Part shown: positions 7,715-17,077 of the stretch, piece by piece
How the letters are laid out: the number at the start of each line of letters is the position of its first letter
Position numbering within the stretch: the first letter of the stretch is position 1
Source of the DNA: TK10-74A sp965217625
GTDB taxonomy: Bacteria; Chloroflexota; Dehalococcoidia; Bin125
Direction of reading: 5' to 3'
Length of the DNA: 64,000 bases
NCBI GenBank assembly: GCA_965217625.1
Contig: OZ244557.1
Location: 2,604,001 to 2,668,000, forward strand
Program-made: the position numbers and the translations under genes
The notes under the pieces: model-generated
The model's input: the letters and a program-made list of their open reading frames with translations, nothing else
Told to the model about the DNA's origin: nothing
Database searches by the model: none

Positions 7715-8584
7715 ATGCGCATCGGCGCCGTCCTGCCCACCACGGAGATCGGATCGGACCCGGCGGCGCTGCGCGACTTCGCTCAGGCCGTCGAGGCCCT
7801 GGGCTTCTCCCAACTCCTCCTCTACGACCACGTCCTCGGCGCCGACCCCGATCGCCCCGGCGGCTGGCAGGGCCCCTACACCATCGCCCACCCCTTCCAC
7901 GAGGTCTTCGTCACCATCGCCCATCTGGCCGCCGTGACCAGCACGCTCGAATTCGCGACCTGCGTGCTGGTCCTGCCGCAGCGGCAGACGGCGCTCGTCG
8001 CCAAGCAGGCGGCGCAGATCGCGGTCCTCTCCGGCGACCGCTTCCGGCTCGGCATCGGCAGCGGCTGGAACCACGTCGAGTACGAGGCCCTCGACCAGAA
8101 CTTCCACAACCGCGGGCGACGTCAGGAGGAACAGGTCGCGCTGATGCGGCGCCTCTGGACCGAGCCGGTGGTCGACTTCCAGGGCGAGTTCCACACCGTC
8201 TCCAGGGCCGGCATCGACCCGCGCCCGCGGCGGCCCATCCCCGTCTGGTTCGGGGGCAGCGCCGAGCCCCAGCTCAAACGCGCCGCCCGCATCGGCGACG
8301 GCTGGTTCCCCGTCTCGCCGCCCACCCCGGAGGCCGCCGCCCAGGCCGATCGCATCCGCGGCTACCTCCGCGACGCGGGACGCTCGCCGGACGATTTCGG
8401 CCTCGGCCCGCAATCGCAGTTCCGGGGCGGCAACCCCGACCTCTGGCGGTCCCACGCCCAGCGCTGGCGGGAGATCGGCGCCACGGAGATCTCCGTCGCC
8501 ACGATGAACGCCGGCCTGCGCGACGCCGCCGCCCACATCGACGCCGTGCGGCAGTACAAGGACGCCGTCGCGGCGGGTTCGTAG
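7715..8584 (+). CDS. F420-dependent LLM-class oxidoreductase
   Basis: A 289-residue member of the short LLM subfamily that commonly uses F420. It starts MRIGAVLPTTEIGSD and shows the typical barrel elements LLLYDHVLG, ATCVLVLPQRQT and FRLGIGSGWN. The C-terminal half (VWFGGSAEPQLKRAARIGDG) is standard. ATG7715 has GAAGGGA seven bases upstream; the long upstream open frame is antisense to the hydrolase gene and was discarded. Substrate unknown. It begins a plus-strand run with the serine hydrolase and enoyl-CoA hydratase. Confidence 0.88.
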   Translation: MRIGAVLPTTEIGSDPAALRDFAQAVEALGFSQLLLYDHVLGADPDRPGGWQGPYTIAHPFHEVFVTIAHLAAVTSTLEFATCVLVLPQRQTALVAKQAAQIAVLSGDRFRLGIGSGWNHVEYEALDQNFHNRGRRQEEQVALMRRLWTEPVVDFQGEFHTVSRAGIDPRPRRPIPVWFGGSAEPQLKRAARIGDGWFPVSPPTPEAAAQADRIRGYLRDAGRSPDDFGLGPQSQFRGGNPDLWRSHAQRWREIGATEISVATMNAGLRDAAAHIDAVRQYKDAVAAGS

Positions 8585-8649
8585 CGCCGCGCCTGCTAGC
8601 CTCCCGGAGCGGCATCGCTGGGCCGCCGACAACCGGAGGGAGGCATGCG

Positions 8650-9777
8650 ATGGAGATCCACGGCACCTATGCGGACGCGTTCCAGCCCGTGCGCGACCGC
8701 TTCGAGCAGAACTTCCTCGACGGGCTGGAGGACGGCGCCTGCGTGGCCGTGACCGTCGACGGCGCCCCCGTCGTCGACCTCTGGGCGGGGGAGGCCGGGC
8801 CGGACGGCGCGCCCTGGCAGCGAGACACCATCGCCAACGTCTGGTCGTCCACCAAGACGATGGCCGCCGTTTGCATGCTGATGCTCGCCGACCGCGGCCT
8901 GCTCGACTTCGACGCCCCCGTCGCCGACTACTGGCCCGAGTTCGCCGAGAACGGCAAGGAGGGCGTCCTCGTCCGGCATGTGATGAGCCACAGCGCCGGC
9001 CTCTCCGGCTTCGACCCGCCGACCCGGCTCGAGCACCTCTACGACCGCCGCGGCGTGGCCGCCTCGCTGGCCCGGCAGGCGCCCTGGTGGGAGCCGGGCA
9101 CGGCCTCCGGCTACCACGCGATCACGCAGGGGCAGTTGCAGGGCGAGATCCTGGAGCGCATCACCGGCGTGTCGCTGGGCACGTTCTTCCGCGGCGAGGT
9201 CGCCGAACCGCTCGGCGCCGACTTCCACATCGGCCTCGACGCCGCGCACGACGGCCGCGTCGCGGAGCTGATCCCGCCCGCCCCGGACCCCGCTATGGAG
9301 GAACTCGACCCCAACTCCATCGCTGCCCGCACCATGGCGAGTTGCCCCCTGGACGCCACCGTGACCCGCACCCGCGCCTGGCGCGCCGCCGAGATCCCGG
9401 CCGCCGGCGGGACGGGCAACGCCCGTTCCATCGCCCGCGTCCACTCGGCGCTGGCCTGCGGCGGGAGTGTCGACGGCGTGCGCCTCATGTCCCCCGAGAC
9501 CGTCGAGCGCGTGCGGGAGGTCCAGACCGACGGCGTCGACCTCGTGCTGGGCAAGCACGTCACGTTCGGCCTCGGCTTCGCCACCTACATAGAGGACGCC
9601 GTCGCGCCGCCCAACCCGCGCCACTTCCGCTGGGGCGGCTGGGGCGGCTCCATGGTCGTCGTCGACCTCGACGCGCGGGTCTCCATCGCCTACGTCATGA
9701 ACCGCATGATGAGCGGCGCGCTCGGCGATACCCGCGGCGGCGACCTCCTCAGCGCCGTCTACGAATCGATCGGCTAG
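8650..9777 (+). CDS. serine hydrolase, class C beta-lactamase/esterase family
   Basis: A 375-residue beta-lactamase-related (family VIII esterase/EstB-like) protein. The catalytic SxxK motif is SSTK with Ser66 and Lys69; the second motif is Tyr in SGYHAITQG. HVMSHSAGLSGF is the conserved region after the first helix. No signal peptide is evident, so it is probably a cytoplasmic esterase or amidase rather than a secreted beta-lactamase. It starts 65 bases after the oxidoreductase and is followed after 25 bases by the hydratase gene. Confidence 0.85.
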   Translation: MEIHGTYADAFQPVRDRFEQNFLDGLEDGACVAVTVDGAPVVDLWAGEAGPDGAPWQRDTIANVWSSTKTMAAVCMLMLADRGLLDFDAPVADYWPEFAENGKEGVLVRHVMSHSAGLSGFDPPTRLEHLYDRRGVAASLARQAPWWEPGTASGYHAITQGQLQGEILERITGVSLGTFFRGEVAEPLGADFHIGLDAAHDGRVAELIPPAPDPAMEELDPNSIAARTMASCPLDATVTRTRAWRAAEIPAAGGTGNARSIARVHSALACGGSVDGVRLMSPETVERVREVQTDGVDLVLGKHVTFGLGFATYIEDAVAPPNPRHFRWGGWGGSMVVVDLDARVSIAYVMNRMMSGALGDTRGGDLLSAVYESIG

Positions 9778-9802
9778 CCGCCGGCGGGAACGGGGGTCGG
9801 GC

Positions 9803-10564
9803 ATGGGCGTCCTCGCGATCGCCGACGACGGCGCCGTCCGCAGCGTCACGCTCGACCGCCCGGAGAAGCGCAACGCGCTCAACGCCGAGATGCTGCGCGG
9901 GCTCGAGGCGGCGTTCTCCGAGACGCCCGCGCCGCAGGCGCGCGTGGTCGCGCTGCGGGCGGCCGGCCCCGTCTTCTGCGCCGGGATCGATCTCCGCGAG
10001 CGGCTCGACGAGGGCGCCCCCGGCAACGAGAGTTCCATCGAGACGACGCTGCACGCGATCGAGAGCTACCCGCTGCCGGTCGTGGCCGTCGTGCAGGGGC
10101 CGGCCATCGCCGGCGGCAACGAACTCGCGCTGCACTGCGACATCGTGGTCGCCTCCACCCGCGCGACGTTCGGGATGTCGCTCGCGCAGATCGGGCTCGC
10201 CCCGTCCTGGTTCCTCGCCAAGAAGCTGATCGAGGTCGGCGGGCCGGTGCTGGCCAAGGAGATGCTGCTCCTGGGCGACCCGATCCCCGCCCAGCGCATG
10301 TACGACTTGGGCCTCATCGCGCGCGTTGCCGAGCCGGACGACTTCGCCGCGACCGCGGACGCGGTCATCGAGCGGCTGGCCGCCAACGCGCCGCTGTCGC
10401 TGCGCGCCATGAAGGGGCTGCTCACCCGCCAGATGGCCTACCGCGACGCCATCCCCCACGACGACGTCGACCGCCTCGTCGCCGCCACGCGCGGCAGCCA
10501 CGACGCCCGCGAGGGGATGGCCGCCCGCCTGGAGAAGCGCCGGGCCGAATTCACGGGCCGCTGA
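9803..10564 (+). CDS. enoyl-CoA hydratase/isomerase family protein
   Basis: A 253-residue crotonase-fold enzyme acting on acyl-CoA thioesters. Visible are the N-terminal LDRPEKRNALN, the oxyanion segment FCAGIDLRE (about 57-65) and the second loop QGPAIAGGNELAL. The usual catalytic glutamates are not both obvious (PSWFLAKK in place of the glutamate-containing loop), so the exact reaction is uncertain. Its last 14 bases overlap the end of the convergent methyltransferase gene. Confidence 0.88.
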   Translation: MGVLAIADDGAVRSVTLDRPEKRNALNAEMLRGLEAAFSETPAPQARVVALRAAGPVFCAGIDLRERLDEGAPGNESSIETTLHAIESYPLPVVAVVQGPAIAGGNELALHCDIVVASTRATFGMSLAQIGLAPSWFLAKKLIEVGGPVLAKEMLLLGDPIPAQRMYDLGLIARVAEPDDFAATADAVIERLAANAPLSLRAMKGLLTRQMAYRDAIPHDDVDRLVAATRGSHDAREGMAARLEKRRAEFTGR

Positions 10565-11234
10565 CGTCGGCCCCCGTCTCCGCCCGTCGCGCCTGGACGA
10601 CGTAGAGGGGGTCGCTGCGCCGCGGGTCGGGCGACAGGTCCAGCGCCTCCGCCTCATCGAAGCCGCCCGCGTAGTGGAAGTACGCCGACACGATCTGCGC
10701 GTGGCCCGCGTCGCCCGTCGCCGACCACAGCGTGGTCGCCTTCGTCGGGAAGCAGCGGTTCGAGAACGCGACGCTGCAGATGCCGCCCGGCTTCAGCACC
10801 CGGCCGATCTCCCGGAACACCGCGACGGGCCGCCGCAGGTACTGCACGCTCGCCGCGATCGTCACTACGTCGAAGCTCGCGCCGTCGTAGGGCAGCGCCG
10901 GATCGGCGTTGAGGTCGTGCACGACCCACTCCGTCAGCGCCGGGTTCGCGGCCAACTCCTCAGCGTTCATGCCCAGCCCCGCCGCCCGCGACGGCGCGAA
11001 GCCGGCCGGAAAGTGCGACACGTGGCTGCTCATCAGGTCGAGCACCGCCACGCGGGCCGGGAAGATGCGCGCGTAGTGCGCCCGCAGGGCCGTGATCGCC
11101 GCCTCGTCGATGTGCGTCACCAGGCGGGGATCCTGGTAGAAGAGCGCGTCGTCCCGCTCGTCGGCGCAGCGGAAATGCGCCGCCACGAACGGCGACTCGT
11201 CGGGCCAGCCGCCCGGTGGCGCGTCGCTGGGCAT
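10551..11234 (-). CDS. class I SAM-dependent methyltransferase (type 11)
   Basis: A 227-residue protein with a degenerate class I methyltransferase core. The SAM-binding strand is VAVLDLMSSHVSHFP, followed by LGMNAEELAAN, FDVVTIAASVQYL and IGRVLKPGGICSVAFSNR. ATG11234 has GGGGAGGGA upstream and was preferred to an earlier start that would run into the peptidase gene. It is separated from that gene by 14 bases on the same strand. Substrate unknown. Confidence 0.85.
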   Translation of the reverse strand: MPSDAPPGGWPDESPFVAAHFRCADERDDALFYQDPRLVTHIDEAAITALRAHYARIFPARVAVLDLMSSHVSHFPAGFAPSRAAGLGMNAEELAANPALTEWVVHDLNADPALPYDGASFDVVTIAASVQYLRRPVAVFREIGRVLKPGGICSVAFSNRCFPTKATTLWSATGDAGHAQIVSAYFHYAGGFDEAEALDLSPDPRRSDPLYVVQARRAETGADVSGP

Positions 11235-11248
11235 GCGTCCCTCCCCGG

Positions 11249-14083
11249 TCAGCGCTCGAAGCCGGCAGCGCGGTACGCCGCGAACGCCGCGTAGAAGTCG
11301 TCGATGGTGATGCCGAAGGCGCCCTCGAAGGCGTCCCGCCAGTCGTCGGATGATGGCAACAGGCGGTAGTACTCGAACAGGGCGGGCTCCCCGGCCCGCT
11401 GCGCCAGCCAGTCGGCGGCGAGGAAGCTGAGGGCCCGGGCGGCCTCGTCCAAGAGTGTGAACGCGCCGGGAAGCGGATACTCCGTCCGGCCGGCCAAGAT
11501 TCGCAGCCTGCTGCGAGCCTCCTGGAGCGTCGCCGTCCCCGTCGCTGCGCGATACGCGGAGTCCGCGTACTGCTGCGCCCCAATCTGCAACCACTCTGGC
11601 CCCCGGCGCCCCGCTCCCCCCGACCCTTGCGGCAGCGACTCCCAGGGTGCCAACTGCAGCACGACCGCGTCGGAGTGGAGCTCGACGATCGGGTCCGACG
11701 ACACGGGCGCGGTAGCGCAGGCCACGACCACGAAGAGGACGATCCCGTCCTCCCCCTGCCAGCAGCCGAGATAGGTGAGTTCCCAGCCCTGCGTACGGAG
11801 GTATGTGTCCGCCGCCGACTGGACGTCGGCGGCGATGTAGAGGGTGTAGTCGGCTGGTTCGGTACCGAAGCGCTCGTGGAAGAACGTCTGAACGTCTCCG
11901 AGCTTCGTCCGCAGAGCAGCCTGCGTGCCCGCCGGAATCGCCCCCAGGAACATGAGGATCGGCTCGTCCCGGTCATCGGCCAGGTGCGGCAGTGGCGGAA
12001 TGATCTCGCTCCGGTATGCCTCGAACGCCGTGTAGAAGTCGGTCACCGAGATCCCGAACGCCCCCTCGAACGCTTCCTCCCAGTTCTGCAACAGCAGTAG
12101 CAACTCGTAGTACTTGAAGAGCGACCGCTCGCCCGCCCTCCGCACCAGCCAATCACCCGCGAGGAAGCCCAGCGCCTCGGCGACCCGCTGGTCCATCGCA
12201 CGGACACTGGCTGGGGTCTGCATGCTGCTGAGTGGAAGCGTCGTTCCGCGCGCGACGACTGCTTGCCTGATCCGAATCCGGTCGAGTGTGCCAATGCCTG
12301 CAGCCGCCTGCCCCCCGTACGCCATGTAGCCGATCGCGGCGAATCGCAACCAATGGGGACCCCACGGTACCCGGTAGAGGCCGGGGTATGCTCGCTCCCG
12401 GGCATCGTCGTAGTGCTGCGTTGCGAGATAGAGTGGGAGCTGCTCGTAGCAGTGCAGCGCAGCGAAGACACCGACAGAGGGATAGCTTGCGGCGCACGGA
12501 TCCGAGCCCGGCTCCGGTTCCTCCGCGAACAGGTTCAGGTACGCGGATCTCTCTGCGTCGCCGTCGGCGGCCACGAACACCGTGTAGTCCGCCGGCCCAC
12601 TGTCAAGGCGGTCGCGGAAGAAGGTCTGGATGGCCTCGAAGTCCATCCGGATCTGCGCCGCTCTGGAGGGCGGAATCTCCCCCACGAGTTCCAGGACCGG
12701 CTCAACGCGGTCATCGGACACATGCGGAGGGAGGGGAAGCAATCCCCCCCGTCGATATTTCTCGAACGCTTCATAGAAATCGTCGACGGTAATCCCAAAC
12801 GCGGCCTCGAACGCCTCCTGCCATGTCGCCGACGATCCCAGCAGCCGGAAGTACTGGATGTATGAGTCGAAGCTCGTCTGAGCGTCCAGCCCCGAGGATT
12901 CGTCGGGCGTGAAAAGAACGTTGTCCGTCGACAGCCCAGCTGCACGCCGGACCAGCCAATCAGTCGCCAGAGCCGCGAGCACGTACCCCGCATTACCAGT
13001 GGCCTGGAACCGGCCCGCGTCTTCAAGGGGGCGGAGGGCGGCGATCCCCCGGGATCGGCTCCACTGAAGCCAGCGGTAGCCCTCGTCGGTAGTCTTCCAC
13101 CGCGCTTGGCTATACACGTTACTGGCGTAGGTCGCGCTCCCTTCGACCATCCAGGGAGGAGCACTGGACGCACCCCCTCGTCCTTGCCTCACAGCGCTCT
13201 GCAGCAAATGGAAGTACTCATGCGCCCAGGGCACGCCCTCAGCTGGGTCGTCAGCGGGCCAGTACACGTTGATCCTGCCTCCGCCCGCCGTAGCGCGTCG
13301 ATCGGGACCGTGAAAGAAATGCACCGAGAACTCGGGGGGCTCGATCCCGTAGCGCTCCAGGAAGAACGCCTGCACGTGCGCCAACTCCTGGCGATACCCC
13401 GCCTCCTGTTCTTGAGTCAGGCGGAGATCACCATGAAGCATGAACGCAATCCGCTTCGGCCTCGACTGCCACCAACTCGCGTCCTCCGACAGCTGCACCC
13501 ACAGGGCGTCGCCGTGATTCAGCGTGCGCAGCGTGTTGGCCGAGGACCGCGCGCCGGGGCGGTAGCGCTCGCTCTCGCGAGTGTCCACGTTCCACCGCGA
13601 CGCCCCCACGACCGCGTCGCCCAGCCAGTCGACCGCCTCCTCGATCGGCGTCCCGTCGAGTCCGCCCCAGGTCACCAGGTTGTTGCCCGCCCGCAGCGGG
13701 AGCAGCACGACGCCCTCGGCGGCCGGGCGCGTCCACTCGACGGCGGCCTCGCCCCCGATGTGCAGGGCCAGGCCCCGGCCCTGCTGGATCCAGGGCAGCG
13801 CCTGCTGCCCCAGACTCGCCCGCCAGACCCAGCGGTAGCGCTGCGCGCCGCCGTCCCACGCGACGATAAAGTTCAGCACCGGGATGGCGTCGAAGAGTTC
13901 GGCGGCGGTCGTGTCGGGGCCCAGCCAGCCGATCATGTTCCAGCCGGGCTGCAACCGAGTCGTGATCGTGCCGGCCGGCGGCGCCTGCGCCGACGCGGTC
14001 GCGTGCGTCAACGCCAGCCCCACGCCCAGAGCCAGCAGCACGAGGCCCACGACGAGCGCGCGTCGGAGGCCCGGCAGCGGCAT
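11249..14083 (-). CDS. secreted protein with GWN-type domains and three peptidase-MA-like repeats
   Basis: A 944-residue exported protein. Residues 1-32 form a signal peptide ending ASA. Residues 36-205 hold two related beta-domains (LQPGWNMIGWLGP and LRAGNNLVTWGG). Three homologous alpha-rich units follow (about 211-485, 490-720, 725-944), each opening with a helix like AHVQAFFLERYG and closing with a segment like EAFEAAFGITVDDFY. Only unit 1 keeps a zinc-peptidase HExxH (HEYFH, 288-292); units 2 and 3 have lost it. This suggests one catalytic and two structural units. Base composition in the central part looks lower in GC than flanking genes. Confidence 0.75.
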   Translation of the reverse strand: MPLPGLRRALVVGLVLLALGVGLALTHATASAQAPPAGTITTRLQPGWNMIGWLGPDTTAAELFDAIPVLNFIVAWDGGAQRYRWVWRASLGQQALPWIQQGRGLALHIGGEAAVEWTRPAAEGVVLLPLRAGNNLVTWGGLDGTPIEEAVDWLGDAVVGASRWNVDTRESERYRPGARSSANTLRTLNHGDALWVQLSEDASWWQSRPKRIAFMLHGDLRLTQEQEAGYRQELAHVQAFFLERYGIEPPEFSVHFFHGPDRRATAGGGRINVYWPADDPAEGVPWAHEYFHLLQSAVRQGRGGASSAPPWMVEGSATYASNVYSQARWKTTDEGYRWLQWSRSRGIAALRPLEDAGRFQATGNAGYVLAALATDWLVRRAAGLSTDNVLFTPDESSGLDAQTSFDSYIQYFRLLGSSATWQEAFEAAFGITVDDFYEAFEKYRRGGLLPLPPHVSDDRVEPVLELVGEIPPSRAAQIRMDFEAIQTFFRDRLDSGPADYTVFVAADGDAERSAYLNLFAEEPEPGSDPCAASYPSVGVFAALHCYEQLPLYLATQHYDDARERAYPGLYRVPWGPHWLRFAAIGYMAYGGQAAAGIGTLDRIRIRQAVVARGTTLPLSSMQTPASVRAMDQRVAEALGFLAGDWLVRRAGERSLFKYYELLLLLQNWEEAFEGAFGISVTDFYTAFEAYRSEIIPPLPHLADDRDEPILMFLGAIPAGTQAALRTKLGDVQTFFHERFGTEPADYTLYIAADVQSAADTYLRTQGWELTYLGCWQGEDGIVLFVVVACATAPVSSDPIVELHSDAVVLQLAPWESLPQGSGGAGRRGPEWLQIGAQQYADSAYRAATGTATLQEARSRLRILAGRTEYPLPGAFTLLDEAARALSFLAADWLAQRAGEPALFEYYRLLPSSDDWRDAFEGAFGITIDDFYAAFAAYRAAGFER

Positions 14084-14225
14084 TGGTCGACTCCGCCCCA
14101 GCGCTGACGATGTCGCGGCGCAAAGTGCGCGCGACCGGCGCACGTGGGACGTCCCCGTCCCGTGCCCGGTTCCCCCGCTCAATCGGCGCCGACGGAGAGG
14201 CGGCCGGCGGCCGCCCCCCGGCGCC

Positions 14226-15995
14226 TCAGGCGTCGCGGGCGCCGCGCACCAGGCGGCCGGGCAGGGCCCCCGTCAGCTCGTCGTCCTCGACGGTGACCTC
14301 GCCCGCGCAGATCGTGTTGACGTAACCCACGGGGCGCTGCATGAAGCGCTTCGCGTTGTCGGGCAGGTCGTAGGCCATGTACGGCGCCGGGGTCGCCAGC
14401 CGCTCGAAGTCGATCACGTTCAGGTCGGCGCGCAGGCCCGGCTTCAGCATGCCGCGGTCGCCCAGCCCGTAGAGGTCGGCGTTGGCGCCCGTCTGCTTGT
14501 AGACGATCGTCTCCAGGTCGATCGTCTCCCCGCGCGTCCGGTCCCGGCCCCAGAACAGCAGGTTCCAGGTCGGCATGTGGGCGTCGCACAGCGCCCCCAC
14601 GTGCGCCCCGGCGTCGCTGAGGCCGCTGCGCGTGTACGGATGCCGGATCATCGCGCGCTGCGGGTCGAGGTTGCCGTCCGCGTAGCCCGCCAGGTACGTC
14701 CACAGCAGCGCCTCGCCATGGTTCGCCGTGAGGATGTCGTAGAACGCCTCCGCCACCGACAGCCCATGCCGCTCGGCGTACGCCGCCACACTGGCCGACG
14801 CCTCCGGCTCGAAGTTCGGCGGGTCGCCCAGGATGAAGACGTGCGCCGCGTCCGACAGCACCATCTTGACCAACCCCGGCAGCAGGCTGCCCGGCGTCTC
14901 ATCGACGAGGAACGGGTGGTCCGACCCCTGCGCGACGCTGCCCGGCGGGGCGACGTCGGGGCTCTCCAGGATCTGGCGGCGGATCTCCGGGTCGCGCATC
15001 TTCGCCACCCGCTCCCGGATCGGCAGATCGGCGACGAGATCGTCGTAGGCGGGCCGCAGCATGAAGGGGTGGATCGACCCCTCGAGGTTCATCAGGAAGC
15101 CCGTCCCGCGACCGCTCACCTGCGGCAGGATGCGCACGCCGGCCTCGTTCGCCTTGGTCAGCAGGTCCAGGATCTCGATCCAGATGCGCGGGTTGCGCGA
15201 CCCCTGCGACATCAGCGGGCTGAACGTGATGCCGGGCCGCGCCAGCACCTCCCGGATCCACTCCGAGTCGTCCATGAAGCCGCCCGCCAGCTCGAAGACG
15301 CCGCCGCCGGCGTCCTCGATACCCTGCGCGATCGCGGCCAACTCCGGGTACTTCGCGAACGTGCCGGGGATCAGCTCCCCCTCCTTCGTCCGATGCACCA
15401 TCGCCCGCGAGGTCGAGAAGCCCAGCGCGCCGGCCTCGATCCCCTCGCGCACCAGGCGGCTCATGTGCGCCAGCTCCTCCTCGTTCGGCTCCACGTCCAG
15501 CGCGCCGCGGTCGCCCATCACGTAGGTGCGCAGCGTGCAGTGCGGCACCTGCGTCGCGAAGTCCATCACCCGCGGCTGATCCGCCAGCGCGTCGAGGTAC
15601 TCCGGGAACGTCTCCCAGGCCCAGTTGATCCCCACCGACATCGCCGACGCCGGGATGTCCTCGACGGCGTCCATCAGGTCCATCACCCAGTCCCGCTCGG
15701 GCGCCCGCACCGGCGCGAAGCCGACGCCGCAGTTCCCCATCACGACCGTCGTCACGCCGCTCCAGCACGACGGCGTCAGGTACGGGTCCCACGACACCTG
15801 CGCGTCCATGTGCGTGTGCACGTCGATCCAGCCCGGCGTGACCAGCTTGCCCCCGGCGTCGATCTCCCGGCGGCCGGGCCCCACGGCCACCCCCACCGCG
15901 GCGATGCGGTCGCCGTCGATGCCGACGTCGCCGCGGAACTCGGGCGCCCCGCTCCCGTCGATGATGCGACCGTTGCGAATCGTGATGTCGTGCAT
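14226..15995 (-). CDS. N-acyl-D-amino-acid deacylase (D-aminoacylase)
   Basis: A 589-residue amidohydrolase-superfamily enzyme that removes the acyl group from N-acyl-D-amino acids. Metal-binding HxH is His60-Thr-His62 in DVHTHMD, and the D-aminoacylase metal-ligand cysteine is Cys89 in MGNCGVGFAP. Length and the late motif SDAGAHVGA fit the D-aminoacylase/D-glutamate deacetylase group. A short beta-sandwich is split between the N- and C-termini. It stands alone on the minus strand. Other amidohydrolases of this clade act on hydantoins or formyl groups, so the exact substrate is inferred. Confidence 0.85.
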   Translation of the reverse strand: MHDITIRNGRIIDGSGAPEFRGDVGIDGDRIAAVGVAVGPGRREIDAGGKLVTPGWIDVHTHMDAQVSWDPYLTPSCWSGVTTVVMGNCGVGFAPVRAPERDWVMDLMDAVEDIPASAMSVGINWAWETFPEYLDALADQPRVMDFATQVPHCTLRTYVMGDRGALDVEPNEEELAHMSRLVREGIEAGALGFSTSRAMVHRTKEGELIPGTFAKYPELAAIAQGIEDAGGGVFELAGGFMDDSEWIREVLARPGITFSPLMSQGSRNPRIWIEILDLLTKANEAGVRILPQVSGRGTGFLMNLEGSIHPFMLRPAYDDLVADLPIRERVAKMRDPEIRRQILESPDVAPPGSVAQGSDHPFLVDETPGSLLPGLVKMVLSDAAHVFILGDPPNFEPEASASVAAYAERHGLSVAEAFYDILTANHGEALLWTYLAGYADGNLDPQRAMIRHPYTRSGLSDAGAHVGALCDAHMPTWNLLFWGRDRTRGETIDLETIVYKQTGANADLYGLGDRGMLKPGLRADLNVIDFERLATPAPYMAYDLPDNAKRFMQRPVGYVNTICAGEVTVEDDELTGALPGRLVRGARDA

Positions 15996-16246
15996 GGCTC
16001 TCCTCGTGGGGCCCGCCGCTACGGCGCCCGGGAATGGTGGGGATCGGGGCGCCGGCGCGTCCCAACCCGCCTCAGGCTAGCCGATCGCGCCAGTGTCGGG
16101 CGCCTCCTCTCCTCCGGCGGGCGTGTCATAGACTCTCGCCGAAGCGGTCCGCCACGGGGAAGGCGAGGTGCGCAGTGTGGGCGGCAACGACGTCCCCCGT
16201 TCCAGCCGCCCGCCGCCGGCGTCGCAGAGGCCGGTGGGGGCCTGCC
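15996..16246. other. divergent intergenic region
   Basis: 251 bases between the minus-strand deacylase start and the plus-strand EEP gene. They should contain both promoters. No small gene, RNA or clear operator could be recognised. Confidence 0.3.
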
Positions 16247-17065
16247 GTGAAGATCATCTCCTGGAACATCGCGCACCGGCACGAGCCCTGGCGCTGGCTG
16301 CTGGACACGGACGCGGACCTGGCGCTTTTGCAGGAGGCCGGTGAGCCCCCGCCGGATGTCGCCGAGCGCATTTGCGCCGACTCCGCGCCATGGCACACTC
16401 CGGGGTCGGAGGGCGGCCGCCCCTGGCGTGCGGCGGTGGTGAAGCTCTCGGATCGCGTCGAAGTGGACTGGATCGAGGCGCAGTCCCTGGTGCAAGCGGG
16501 CTGGGATGGTCTGGCCGCCAGCCGGCCCGGCTCCCTGTCGGCCGCGCGCGTGACTCCACAGGGGGGCGAGCCCTTCGTTGCCGTGTCCCTGTACGCGCTC
16601 TGGGAGGCCCCCCACTCCTCCACCGGCAGCAGGTGGATATTCGCCGACGCCTCGGCGCACCGTCTCATCTCCGACCTATCCCGTTTCATCGGGGCCCAGC
16701 GCCAGCATCGCATCCTCGCCGCCGGGGATCTCAACACCGCCCGCGACCACCCGGCGTGGGGCCCCTATTGGGCCGCGCGCGAGGCGACGGTGTTCGCCAG
16801 GATGGAGGCGCTCGGGCTGACCTGCGTCGGGCCCCAGGCCCCGCACGGGCGGCAGGCCGAGCCGTGGCCCGATGGGCTCCCCAAAGGGAGCAAGAACGTC
16901 CCGACGTTCCACCACAACAAACAGATGCCCGCGACGGCGACGATCCAGGACGACTTCGTGTTCGCGTCTCGGGAAATGTCCAGTTCGGTGCGGGTGCGCG
17001 CCCTGAACGACCCGGAGCAGTGGGGGCCCAGCGACCACTGCCGCTTGGAGATCGAGGTCGCTTGA
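16247..17065 (+). CDS. endonuclease/exonuclease/phosphatase family protein
   Basis: A 272-residue EEP-superfamily metal-dependent phosphodiesterase fold. Core motifs in order are ISWNIAHR (metal/active-site Asn), DLALLQEAG (metal Glu), AAGDLNTARDHP (catalytic DxN) and the terminal GPSDHCRLE (catalytic Asp-His). GTG16247 begins directly at the first core strand with GTGGGGG upstream; no signal peptide. The substrate may be nucleic acid or a small phosphodiester. Its end is 12 bases from the convergent permease gene. Confidence 0.82.
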   Translation: MKIISWNIAHRHEPWRWLLDTDADLALLQEAGEPPPDVAERICADSAPWHTPGSEGGRPWRAAVVKLSDRVEVDWIEAQSLVQAGWDGLAASRPGSLSAARVTPQGGEPFVAVSLYALWEAPHSSTGSRWIFADASAHRLISDLSRFIGAQRQHRILAAGDLNTARDHPAWGPYWAAREATVFARMEALGLTCVGPQAPHGRQAEPWPDGLPKGSKNVPTFHHNKQMPATATIQDDFVFASREMSSSVRVRALNDPEQWGPSDHCRLEIEVA

Positions 17066-17077
17066 CGATCCGCCCGA

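Noticed and set aside
14084..14225. Possible N-terminal extension of the peptidase-like protein to 14182
   Set aside because: The added 33 residues are not signal-like; the hydrophobic signal peptide begins right after Met at 14083.
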